Below are positions 25,603 to 32,721 of a DNA stretch of 64,000 nucleotides, piece by piece (position 1 is the stretch's first letter; each line of letters begins with the position of its first letter). A model generated the notes under the pieces. The model was not told the DNA's origin and searched no databases. It was given only the letters and a program-made list of their open reading frames with translations. Origin of the DNA: Jeotgalibacillus malaysiensis (lineage in GTDB: Bacteria > Bacillota > Bacilli > Bacillales > Jeotgalibacillaceae); the NCBI GenBank assembly GCA_000818095.1, contig CP009416.1, forward strand, positions 3,022,501 to 3,086,500, given 5' to 3'. A program made the translations under genes and the position numbers.

Positions 25603-25998
25603 CTAATCTTCATCTTCTTCAATATCTGAGTAGTGTTTAATATCATAAGAACTTTTAATATCGTTTGAGCTTTTCACGTCACGATAGCTTTTCAGATTGC
25701 TGATGCCTTTAATATCATTAATGCCTTTGACTTTTTTACGTTTTTTCTTGCCTGATACTTTTTCCTGAAGCTCTGCACCTTTTTCAGTGGCGTCACCCAG
25801 CTTGTCTTTTACTGAGGTGAGCGCATTTTGTGCTTTTTCTTTAGCAGACTCTGCTTTGCTGTGTACCTTATCAGCATTTTCATTTTTCGCGTCACTCAGC
25901 TCTTCTGAGGCATCCTCTGCTTTTTCCTGCATGTTTTCAACCATGTTGTCCTTCGCCTTCTCGACAACTTTACCTGCGATCTTGCTTTTAATAGACAA
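25603..25998 (-). CDS. gvpQ: Gas vesicle protein GvpQ
   Basis: A 131-residue hydrophilic protein. Residues 1-85 are an Ala/Lys/Glu helix of the CsbD/LEA-like type seen in GvpQ (AGKVVEKAKDNMVENMQEK). A basic KKKRKKVKG joint follows. The tail (about 92-127) is six tandem 6-residue units of the form xDIKxx (NDIKGI, SNLKSY, RDVKSS, NDIKSS, YDIKHY, SDIEED). The start is TTG with AAGGTG upstream. Position between gvpP and gvpB matches B. megaterium. Confidence 0.82.
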   Translation of the reverse strand: MSIKSKIAGKVVEKAKDNMVENMQEKAEDASEELSDAKNENADKVHSKAESAKEKAQNALTSVKDKLGDATEKGAELQEKVSGKKKRKKVKGINDIKGISNLKSYRDVKSSNDIKSSYDIKHYSDIEEDED

Positions 25999-26031
25999 AC
26001 CTTACACCTTCTTTCCTGTTAAAAAGGCGCA

Positions 26032-26499
26032 TCAGCTCTTTTTCGAATTACCCGAGCTGCTTTTAGATTGCGTAGTGGTTTTTTTCTGAGTAGAGCTCTT
26101 TGATTCAGCTAACTGACCAAGCATTTCTTCAATTCGGTCAAGGCGATCATTTAATTGCTTGTTTTCACTTTTAATTTTTTCAATCTCATCACTCGACTCT
26201 TCTTTTGCTGAGCTGACTGATTCTGATGTGCCTTTTGCTACATCTTTGAAGCTGCTTAGTGCCTGTTCTCTTAATAAATCAGTTGCTGTTTTTTTAAATT
26301 CAGCGCCTGCAAGTCTGATCATTTCTGATTCGCCAAAACGCTTCATTAGACGTTTGTTCGCTTCAGAATTAGACAGCAGTCCAATTCCTGCTCCGACAAT
26401 CCCGCCTAACACTGCAAGATTTACTGAAGAATGCTCCGATGATTCATTACTTTCTTTTTCTGTTTTTTTAACTTCTTTTTCTTTATCCTTTTCAGCCAT
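26032..26499 (-). CDS. gvpP: Gas vesicle protein GvpP (YtxH-like)
   Basis: A 155-residue protein with a charged N-terminus, one hydrophobic glycine-rich segment (VNLAVLGGIVGAGIGLLSNS, near residue 27) and a C-terminal coiled coil with a GvpT-like ending (NKQLNDRLDRIEEMLGQLAESK). This ending resembles RLDRLEKMISQIAE in GvpT, so the two are related. ATG 26499 follows AAAGGTGAGAGC and is preferred to the in-frame GTG 9 bases earlier. Confidence 0.82.
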   Translation of the reverse strand: MAEKDKEKEVKKTEKESNESSEHSSVNLAVLGGIVGAGIGLLSNSEANKRLMKRFGESEMIRLAGAEFKKTATDLLREQALSSFKDVAKGTSESVSSAKEESSDEIEKIKSENKQLNDRLDRIEEMLGQLAESKSSTQKKTTTQSKSSSGNSKKS

Positions 26500-26523
26500 T
26501 GCTCTCACCTTTCTATCCCTTGA

Positions 26524-26778
26524 TTAGTAACTGTATTGAGTCTGACCATCTCTTGAAGTCAGTCCTGTTTCCTGCACATCATCACGCAACAGCCCGACTG
26601 CTTCTGCATAACGCAGCCATGTATCAACACTTGCGATCACGATTCGTGCTTCAATTGTTAAAATCTCAATTCCGACGAGTGAAACTCTGACAAATGCGTC
26701 AATGACAATCCCTTTATCAAGAATCCGGTCGATTACTTCCGCCAGACTGGAACTGTCCGTACTTTTTTGAATCGCCAT
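26524..26778 (-). CDS. gvpA: Gas vesicle structural protein GvpA
   Basis: First gene of the operon and major shell protein of 84 residues, with the invariant GvpA core ([29 protein letters not shown]). It differs from gvpB mainly after residue 70. AAGGAGGGTTTGC precedes the ATG. A sigma-B-like promoter lies 74-100 bases upstream. Confidence 0.96.
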   Translation of the reverse strand: MAIQKSTDSSSLAEVIDRILDKGIVIDAFVRVSLVGIEILTIEARIVIASVDTWLRYAEAVGLLRDDVQETGLTSRDGQTQYSY

Positions 26779-26851
26779 GCAAACCCTCCTTCTTTGTCTG
26801 TATCTGTCCCCAAGCTGGTTGACATAAATTTTTATGCATACTATTTAGTGT

Positions 26852-26878
26852 ATACCCAGCACATCATGATGTTTAAAA
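26852..26878 (-). promoter_or_regulatory. Sigma-B-like promoter of the gas vesicle operon
   Basis: On the minus strand TTTTAA (26878-26873), 15 bases, GGGTAT (26857-26852). The -10 is perfect and the -35 has one mismatch to GTTTAA. A CATCATGATG palindrome lies in the spacer. No better sigma-A pair is seen in 26779-26960. Confidence 0.6.
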
Positions 26879-27058
26879 CCAAAAATCATAATATTTCAAT
26901 TTAATTCAAAAATAATACATAAACGTATTGTGTTCGAAACAAACTGTCACATACTTTCACTTAAATTCAGCTTCTGGAAGCGCTGGATTAGTTGAGTTGA
27001 AAGGGTTTTAATACTGAGGTACCATAAAGGAAGTAAATTACAGTAAAGGAGAATTAGA

Positions 27059-27730
27059 ATGGAGTTACTGACTTTTATTATCAGTGCAGTCATATCTTTC
27101 GCTGTTTTATACTTCGTGATTCGCGAAGCAGTCACTGAAGGTATTAACCGCTCCGTGATCGGGAAGCAAGTCCTCCGGGAAGACACGTCATCATCCCAGC
27201 AGGCACAGCAGCACTTTTCAATGATGAAAGGCGGCAGGGTGATTACGTATCAAAAAGCACCGGAAGCTCACTATAATGAAATTCTGTTATTACTGAAACA
27301 CTGTGCCGGAAAGTTAAAAAGCGAGGGTATTCAGCAGTGGGGCTATCTGCTGTCAGGCGGGGAAGATTCTGAGATTAAAGATGACATATTAAAAGGAAAT
27401 ACATATGTTATTTATGAAAAAGATAAGCTGATCGGAACATTTACCCTGAGAAAAGGACCTGGTTCATGGGATGAACATATCTGGAAAGAAAGAGTGGATG
27501 CTGATGCCCTGTACCTTCACAGACTTGCTGTAGATCCTAAAGTCAGAAAAGAAGGGATTGGCAGTGCCTGTCTGTCGTGGGTTGAAGAGCAGTTTGCGGG
27601 CGGATTACTCATGCTTGATTGCGTAGAGCATAATGAAAAGCTGAATCAGTTTTATCAGAAGCGGGGATTTGAGTCTGTCGGCATCTATGATGGGCATCAA
27701 AGGTATTTTAAAAGATTAGCATCATCATAA
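27059..27730 (+). CDS. Membrane-anchored GNAT acetyltransferase
   Basis: Residues 1-22 are a strong membrane helix (LLTFIISAVISFAVLYFVI), followed by a basic linker. From about residue 60 a GNAT domain follows, with the acetyl-CoA loop LAVDPKVRKEGIGSACLSW (near 160) and the beta-alpha end LNQFYQKRGFESVGIYDGHQRYF. No ribosome site precedes the internal Met-Met, so a single fused product is favoured. The GNAT would lie on the cytoplasmic face. AAAGGAGAATTAGA precedes the ATG. The substrate is unknown. A terminator follows at 27731. Confidence 0.82.
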   Translation: MELLTFIISAVISFAVLYFVIREAVTEGINRSVIGKQVLREDTSSSQQAQQHFSMMKGGRVITYQKAPEAHYNEILLLLKHCAGKLKSEGIQQWGYLLSGGEDSEIKDDILKGNTYVIYEKDKLIGTFTLRKGPGSWDEHIWKERVDADALYLHRLAVDPKVRKEGIGSACLSWVEEQFAGGLLMLDCVEHNEKLNQFYQKRGFESVGIYDGHQRYFKRLASS

Positions 27731-27767
27731 AAAGGATGGCCAGTTAAAAAAACGGCCATCCTCTTTT
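27731..27767. terminator. Bidirectional intrinsic terminator
   Basis: GGATGGCC/GGCCATCC stem flanked by A and T tracts, between convergent genes. Confidence 0.85.
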
Positions 27768-27771
27768 ATAC

Positions 27772-28935
27772 TTACAGCTGTTTAACCCATGCTTCAAGCA
27801 GCGACTCTGCAGACATCAGCTTTTCTCCGCCTCCCTGTGCAAAGTCCGGCTTTCCACCGCCTCTGCCGTTGATCAGTGGCAACACGGATTTAATCAACTG
27901 GTTCATATCGGTTTCTGAATCTGCGCTACGTCCGCAGATCAGCTGGAGTTTTTCGTCTGTTTCATTTACAAAAAGAACGATTTTCTCTTCATTACCTTCA
28001 ACGATCATTTTAGCAAGCTTCTGCAGCTCAGCAACCGGTCTGTCTGTAAATACTGCTTTTACAAGACTGTCCTGATACTGATCCGCTTCAAAAGTCAGCA
28101 GCTGGTTCTTCAGCTCTTCAACTGTTTTTTCAAGCTGCTTATTTTGATTCAGCAGTCTATCAGCAGCATCTGCCAGCTTCTCCTGAGGCGCACTCATTTT
28201 CGCAGTGAGCGATTGAAGTACGTCATGCTTCTCACCAAGCTGCCGGTTCACTCTCTTTCCACAGACAAAGTAAATTCTTGTTTGCCCGCGCTGCTTTTCA
28301 GTATGAAGAATTTTAATTGTCCCTACCTGACCGGTTGAAGTCGGGTGCGTCCCGCCGCAGCCATTATAATCGGCTTCCGGAATAATGACGAGTCTGATAT
28401 TGCCTGCAACAGCGACTTCTTTTCTGAGAGGATACTGCTGCAGTTCCTCCTGGCTCACCCATTTCGTCTCAATCGGCCGGTTTTCAAGCACGAGTTCATT
28501 TGCCTGCTCTTCAGCCATTTTGAGCACTTCTTCGCTGACATGGTCAGTTTCAAGATCAATCGAACAGACCTCTTCACCTAAATGGAAGCTGACTGTTTTT
28601 AAGTTAAAGTTATTTTCAAAAGCCGCTGACAGGATATGCTGCCCTGCATGCTGCTGCATATGATCAAAGCGGCGCACCCAGTCAATTTCACCGTGTACCG
28701 TTTCAAGCAGCGGGTCGGTTCCTTCTATATAATGTCTGATCGTCCCGTCTATTTCCTCCACATCATAGACGCGCGCCTGATTCAGCAAACCCGTGTCATG
28801 CGGCTGACCACCGCCTGTCGGGTAAAAGGCTGTATGATCGAGCACGACGTAGCGCCTTCCCTGCTGATCAGTACCTTCATCTGTCTTTTTCGCCTGAAAG
28901 GTTTGCAGGTTCACATCTTCATAAAATAATTTCAT
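27772..28935 (-). CDS. AlaX-type alanyl-tRNA editing protein with DHHA1 domain
   Basis: Trans-editing hydrolase that deacylates mischarged tRNA-Ala. The N-terminal part resembles the AlaRS second additional domain. It holds the zinc/catalytic ligands QHAGQHILSAAF (HxxxH, near residue 95) and GCGGTHPTSTG (CxxxH, near 195), and the entrance motif TAFYPTGGGQPHD is near 35. A coiled coil (about 250-290) leads to a DHHA1-type C-domain with NGRGGGKPDFAQGGG. The 387 residues fit the long (AlaX-L) class. The ATG at 28935 overlaps the stop of the upstream CBS gene (ATGA), which fixes the start and couples the two. Confidence 0.88.
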   Translation of the reverse strand: MKLFYEDVNLQTFQAKKTDEGTDQQGRRYVVLDHTAFYPTGGGQPHDTGLLNQARVYDVEEIDGTIRHYIEGTDPLLETVHGEIDWVRRFDHMQQHAGQHILSAAFENNFNLKTVSFHLGEEVCSIDLETDHVSEEVLKMAEEQANELVLENRPIETKWVSQEELQQYPLRKEVAVAGNIRLVIIPEADYNGCGGTHPTSTGQVGTIKILHTEKQRGQTRIYFVCGKRVNRQLGEKHDVLQSLTAKMSAPQEKLADAADRLLNQNKQLEKTVEELKNQLLTFEADQYQDSLVKAVFTDRPVAELQKLAKMIVEGNEEKIVLFVNETDEKLQLICGRSADSETDMNQLIKSVLPLINGRGGGKPDFAQGGGEKLMSAESLLEAWVKQL

Positions 28936-29654
28936 GGTGTACTGTTTCCTTTCTCTTTGGTTTCCATCACGTCCCACGGCGTAATAATACCGAGGATTGG
29001 TTTGTTGCTGGCTCCGTTTTCAGTAATGATGAGCGTCACCAGCTTCTCACCGCGTTCAGCTGCCTGTGAAAAGCGATCCTGCGCTTCATACATACTGGCA
29101 TCTTTTCTGATAAAACGATAGCTCTTTTTCTTTTTATCGTAAGGCTGCAGATCCTTTACCTTTACGTTTTTAATCGATACCTGATCCTGATCGAGATGAG
29201 CTGCCAGCCAGTTTGCAATTCCGCTATCTGTAACAAGTGATGTCACCAGATTGTGCTTATCGACGAGCGGAAACTGTGAATACGCCTTTTCATTCATGTT
29301 GTGCAGCACCTGCTTAAGCGAAGAATCCTCATGCAGTGTGACTACTTCTTTTACAAAACGCTCCACAGTCGGTGGTACAACAAGCTTGCTTCTGATCTCC
29401 TCAATCAGATTCACAATATAAGGCGTCGGTTCAGCCAGCACCTCATTTGTATACGTATGTACAATCGCATTTCTGAGCTCAGCGATTTCTTTCAGGTCGC
29501 TGATATACCGCTTTACAATCCGGTCATTCCGCTGGGCAGCTTTATCGAGCAGTGCCTGAAAGCTCATATAGTCACCCTTGTTATGTTTCGTTTTGAGGTA
29601 GCTCTCTATCTCATTGAAATCACGCAGAAAAGCGCGGGAATTAGCAGAGTCCAT
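28932..29654 (-). CDS. HEPN-like domain fused to a CBS pair
   Basis: Residues 1 to about 95 are all-helical and end in ELRNAIVHTY, whose R61-N62-x3-H66 fits the HEPN RNase signature (R-x4-H). Residues about 98-235 form a tandem CBS pair (VVTLHEDSSLKQVLHNM, YSQFPLVDKHNLVTSLVTDSG, FIRKDASMYEAQDRFSQA and LGIITPWDVM), which usually binds adenine nucleotides. It is translationally coupled to the AlaX-type gene downstream. The CBS assignment is strong; the HEPN reading rests on the motif and helicity only. No SD stronger than GGGGACTCAGACC is seen before the ATG. Confidence 0.75.
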   Translation of the reverse strand: MDSANSRAFLRDFNEIESYLKTKHNKGDYMSFQALLDKAAQRNDRIVKRYISDLKEIAELRNAIVHTYTNEVLAEPTPYIVNLIEEIRSKLVVPPTVERFVKEVVTLHEDSSLKQVLHNMNEKAYSQFPLVDKHNLVTSLVTDSGIANWLAAHLDQDQVSIKNVKVKDLQPYDKKKKSYRFIRKDASMYEAQDRFSQAAERGEKLVTLIITENGASNKPILGIITPWDVMETKEKGNSTP

Positions 29655-29699
29655 GGTCTGAGTCCCCTTTTTGATTTATGATACAGGTTTTGGGAGTGG

Positions 29700-29850
29700 A
29701 GGTCACTTATTTGGGGGTGATGGCTTGGTGTGGTTCAGGAAATTATGGGTGTGGTTCAGAAGATTACACCAGCGGTCCCTGACATTACATGAAGTGTTCA
29801 GAAGATTACACACGGTGTTCAGAACAAAAACGGGTTCGTTCCGGAGATTA
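29700..29850. repeat. Degenerate tandem array D3
   Basis: Units of about 20 bases with core GTTCAGAAGATTACAC: GGTTCAGGAAATTATG, GGTTCAGAAGATTACAC, GTGTTCAGAAGATTACAC, GTGTTCAGAAC and GTTCCGGAGATTA. No gene is supported in 29655-29912. It resembles arrays D1 and D2. Confidence 0.55.
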
Positions 29851-29883
29851 AGCAAATAGACCTACCCTCTTTCACCAAAAATA

Positions 29884-29912
29884 CTGCCTGACCATTTTGT
29901 CAGACAGCATTT
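29884..29912 (-). terminator. Intrinsic terminator
   Basis: Minus strand: GCTGTCTGAC, loop, GTCAGGCAG, then TATTTTT, directly after the stop of the small membrane protein. Confidence 0.8.
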
Positions 29913-30116
29913 TCATTTCTTCCCATATTTCTTACTATCCCACGCCCACTCAAAAAACCCGATCAGCATAATAGTCAGCGCAGGAATACCGATATTTTCG
30001 AACCAGACGATCTCCTGCCCATTCATGAGGTCAACAAATGTAATCACTAAAAACATCATCAGCCCGAAACCGAGCAAATGCTTAAAGTTATTTTTCTTAT
30101 TTTTGTTCTGTTCCAA
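29913..30116 (-). CDS. Small membrane protein, 67 aa, unknown
   Basis: I do not recognise the family. A charged Lys/Asn-rich N-terminus (about 12 residues) is followed by two membrane helices (about 14-29 and 41-57) and a basic end. The start overlaps the region just 4 bases after the DUF4190-like gene, so the two form an operon ending in a terminator. Confidence 0.7.
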   Translation of the reverse strand: MEQNKNKKNNFKHLLGFGLMMFLVITFVDLMNGQEIVWFENIGIPALTIMLIGFFEWAWDSKKYGKK

Positions 30117-30120
30117 GCGA

Positions 30121-30381
30121 TCACCCCGTTAAAAACGCTAATCCGAAGAAAAAGATCCATGCAAGAATCGTAAACAGCTGAATAATCAGCCCGACGATAC
30201 TGCAGATCATACCTGAAATGGCAAGTCCTTTGCCGCCCTCATCACTGTAAGCGATCTGCTTCATCGCAATGTTTGCAGTAATGATTCCGCCAATGCCGAG
30301 GAAAATACCGAGAAATGGAACCATCAGCGATAAAATTCCAAGTGTAAGTGAAACGATTGATTGTGTGTTTGTCTGTGACAT
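30121..30381 (-). CDS. DUF4190-like small membrane protein
   Basis: An 86-residue protein with SIVSLTLGILSLMVPFLGIFLGIGGIITANIA, then a cytoplasmic loop and GLAISGMICSIVGLIIQLF. This is the repeated small-residue membrane pattern of DUF4190 proteins. GGAGCTGATCGA precedes the ATG. Function unknown; paired with the 67-residue membrane protein. Confidence 0.78.
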   Translation of the reverse strand: MSQTNTQSIVSLTLGILSLMVPFLGIFLGIGGIITANIAMKQIAYSDEGGKGLAISGMICSIVGLIIQLFTILAWIFFFGLAFLTG

Positions 30382-30517
30382 TCGATCAGCTCCTTACCTT
30401 ATTTACGACTGGAGCTGGAAAAAGATTCATTTTCCTGCAAATATTCGTCACCTTCGTACAAGAACTGCATCCAATATATGCTATGCTTTTAGATATGAAG
30501 ATTGAAAGGGGTACACG

Positions 30518-31345
30518 ATGAAAGCAGTAGAATGGCAAAATGTATTTAATGAGCATGATAAGCACTCCATCACTGGAGACGTCAGAATTGTAAAGGATAT
30601 GGAGGTTCCCCAGCTGAGTACAGTCAAAAACATCTGGATCTATCTTCCTCCAGGCTACGAAAACAGTGACAGACGTTACCCTGTACTATACATGCATGAT
30701 GCACAAAATGTATTCGATCAGGCTACGTCAACCAGTGAAGAATGGGGCGTGGATGAATCACTCGAGAAGCTGTGCGCCGAGGATGATTCCTATCAGGCGA
30801 TTGTCGTAGCAATTGATCACGGTGATGACGAGCGCAGCAATGAATATAACGTGTATCATAATCCGAAGCATCAGTTTGGCGGCAAGGGTGAGCAGTACAT
30901 AGCCTTTTTGAAAGATACGCTGAAGCCATGGATTGATAGTGAATTCAGAACGCTCACCGGCCCCGAACATACGATGATCGGTGGCAGTTCATTCGGTGCG
31001 TATATTTCGCTATACGCAGGTATTAACTACCCGCACATTTTCGGCAAAGTGATGGCTTTTTCACTGATGGTCTGGCAGGATCATCATTCACTTAGAAAAC
31101 TGATCAGAATAGGCGAGCATTCACCGCTTCAGAAAGTATTTATTAACATTGGAGACTCTGAAGACAAAAGCAGACGCGGATCCAAGCTGCTGCTGAAAGA
31201 CGCTGAAAAAATTGCTGAGGCTTTTGCTGAAAGCGGATTTCCGGATGACCGGCTCCGGTTTGACATTGTAAAAGATGGCAGGCATCATGAGTCTACGTGG
31301 AGAAAAGAATTTCCTGACGCTTTTAAATGGCTGATTACGCCTTAA
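30518..31345 (+). CDS. Alpha/beta-hydrolase, esterase D/Fes-like
   Basis: Putative esterase (PF00756-type). The oxyanion-side YPVLYMHDAQNVFDQ is near residue 52, the nucleophile elbow GGSSFGAYISLYAG near 152 (Ser in GxSxG) and the catalytic His in KDGRHHESTWRKEF near 255. No signal peptide, so cytosolic. The 275 residues are normal. It resembles the enterochelin-esterase/antigen 85 branch; the substrate is unknown. GAAAGGGG precedes the ATG. Confidence 0.86.
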   Translation: MKAVEWQNVFNEHDKHSITGDVRIVKDMEVPQLSTVKNIWIYLPPGYENSDRRYPVLYMHDAQNVFDQATSTSEEWGVDESLEKLCAEDDSYQAIVVAIDHGDDERSNEYNVYHNPKHQFGGKGEQYIAFLKDTLKPWIDSEFRTLTGPEHTMIGGSSFGAYISLYAGINYPHIFGKVMAFSLMVWQDHHSLRKLIRIGEHSPLQKVFINIGDSEDKSRRGSKLLLKDAEKIAEAFAESGFPDDRLRFDIVKDGRHHESTWRKEFPDAFKWLITP

Positions 31346-31359
31346 AAAGGAGGTCAACG

Positions 31360-31641
31360 ATGTCTTTTTTACATCCTGAATTAAAAAGTATTATATTTTT
31401 AATACTGACAGCAGCAATCACCGGGCTTGTCGTACTGATCGGACTGGCACCTGCTTCATTTTCCACACCGCTCGCTATTGCGGCAGCAGTGCTGTTTGCA
31501 GGTTCACTTATCATGGGATATTTCCAGCTGATTGTGTCACTCCGTCTCAATATTTATATGATTTTAGGATTGGTTTTTTCAATGATCAATATTGTTTCAC
31601 TTGCATCATTTGTGATGATGTTAAATGCTAAAACAGTTTAG
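31360..31641 (+). CDS. Small membrane protein, 93 aa
   Basis: Three predicted membrane helices (about 9-30, 34-57 and 64-88), no recognised family. ATG 31360 follows AAAAAGGAGG by 6 bases, 14 bases after the esterase stop, so it is in an operon with it. The longer in-frame reading overlaps the esterase and has no better ribosome site. Confidence 0.72.
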   Translation: MSFLHPELKSIIFLILTAAITGLVVLIGLAPASFSTPLAIAAAVLFAGSLIMGYFQLIVSLRLNIYMILGLVFSMINIVSLASFVMMLNAKTV

Positions 31642-31653
31642 GTAGGGGATTTG

Positions 31654-32088
31654 ATGAAGACAGAGAATATAAAAGAATGTACGTCAAAGGAAGAATGCTT
31701 GGCAGCTTTTCCGGTGATGCGCCAGCTGCGTACCCATTTAGATGAAACTGCCTATCTGGCACTCATTGAAGAAGCGCGGCAAAAGGACAGCTACAGACTT
31801 TTTGCACTGTATGAGAACGATGAGATCGTCGCACTCGCAGGTTTTAAGCCGATGATCACATTATATTATGGACGATTTGTCTGGATATGTGACCTTGTAA
31901 CAGATCAGGCAAAACGGTCCAATGGATACGGCGAAAAACTACTTGAATTTGTGCATGACTGGGCGTCAAAAGAAGGATACGAACGTATTGCCCTATCTTC
32001 AGGGCTACAGCGTATTGATGCACATCGCTTTTACGAAGAAAAAATGGAATATGATAAAGTGAGTTATGTATTCAAAAAAGAGCTTTAA
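31654..32088 (+). CDS. GNAT-family N-acetyltransferase
   Basis: A 144-residue single-domain GNAT: YENDEIVALAGFKPMIT (beta strands), the acetyl-CoA loop LVTDQAKRSNGYGEKLLEFV near residue 85 and LSSGLQRIDAHRFYEEKMEYDKVSYVF at the end. ATG 31654 follows TAGGTAGGGG; the TTG 3 bases earlier is an alternative. Cytosolic; substrate unknown. Confidence 0.87.
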   Translation: MKTENIKECTSKEECLAAFPVMRQLRTHLDETAYLALIEEARQKDSYRLFALYENDEIVALAGFKPMITLYYGRFVWICDLVTDQAKRSNGYGEKLLEFVHDWASKEGYERIALSSGLQRIDAHRFYEEKMEYDKVSYVFKKEL

Positions 32089-32093
32089 ATGAT

Positions 32094-32134
32094 AAAAGGT
32101 GAGAGGAGGCATCATTTGCCCGCTTTCACCTTTT
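32094..32134. terminator. Bidirectional intrinsic terminator
   Basis: AAAAGGTGA and TTTCACCTTTTTT flank a 20-base loop between the GNAT gene and the opposing small ORF, whose stop lies in the stem. Confidence 0.75.
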
Positions 32135-32305
32135 TTCTAAGCCATTCATTCTCATTGAAATCGTACAATCCCTGCAAGAAGGTTCATACATGCCCTTATG
32201 TAGATTCTTTTCAGATGGACGCTCTGCTTTCAGATAAATATCCTCATACAGCTCCATCCACTTATTACACTTGCTGCACTTCAACCTTCTGGAAATACGA
32301 CTCAT
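32126..32305 (-). CDS. Possible 59-aa zinc-ribbon protein
   Basis: A short ORF on the minus strand reads MSRISRRLKCSKCNKWMELY and ends CRDCTISMRMNGLEKR. Two CxxC pairs (10/13 and 44/47) are spaced like a zinc ribbon. The composition is protein-like (Trp, Tyr, Met and an even spread) and the ORF ends exactly at a terminator. The weakness is the ribosome site: GAAAGG abuts the ATG and no upstream start exists in frame. It fills a stretch of 340 bases that otherwise holds no gene. Confidence 0.5.
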   Translation of the reverse strand: MSRISRRLKCSKCNKWMELYEDIYLKAERPSEKNLHKGMYEPSCRDCTISMRMNGLEKR

Positions 32306-32432
32306 CCTTTCGACGCTGCAATGTCATCTCACTAATACGTCATTAGTTAATTCCCTAATTAAACCCCTTTATAACACTTTTTGAATAATTATTTTAAAAA
32401 ACGGAAAAATAATGTTGAATGGAGGGATGATG

Positions 32433-32558
32433 ATGGAAGAAGTGTCAAAGAATGACTCAGTTGAGCAGCGTCAGAAAAAAGCACGTGGACAGGATATTGA
32501 GCCGCAGCGGGATCCTGAGAAGCCTGCTCACACAAAAAGCGCTGACAATAACAGGTAA
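32433..32558 (+). CDS. Small hydrophilic protein, 41 aa
   Basis: MEEVSKNDSVEQRQKKARGQ followed by an Asp/Pro/Lys-rich end and a stop at 32556. GGAGGG lies 6 bases upstream of the third of three consecutive ATG codons, and an intrinsic terminator starts 6 bases after the stop. Those signals make a real small gene likely. The charged, low-hydrophobicity sequence resembles small spore- or stress-associated proteins, but I cannot assign a family. Confidence 0.7.
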   Translation: MEEVSKNDSVEQRQKKARGQDIEPQRDPEKPAHTKSADNNR

Positions 32559-32563
32559 CTTGA

Positions 32564-32589
32564 AGAGCCTGCAGGAGGGCTCTTTTTTC
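32564..32589 (+). terminator. Intrinsic terminator
   Basis: AGAGCC/GGCTCT stem with TTTTTT. Confidence 0.85.
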
Positions 32590-32721
32590 GTTTACAAAAA
32601 TGTTACATAGAAAAGGACATCTGCAGTGTGCAAAAGCGCGCCAATTTGCTAAAATTAGACATTAAAGGTGCAGACCTGCTTAAAAGTCTGGAGCCTGACT
32701 TCAGGAAAGGAAGACCCTTGC

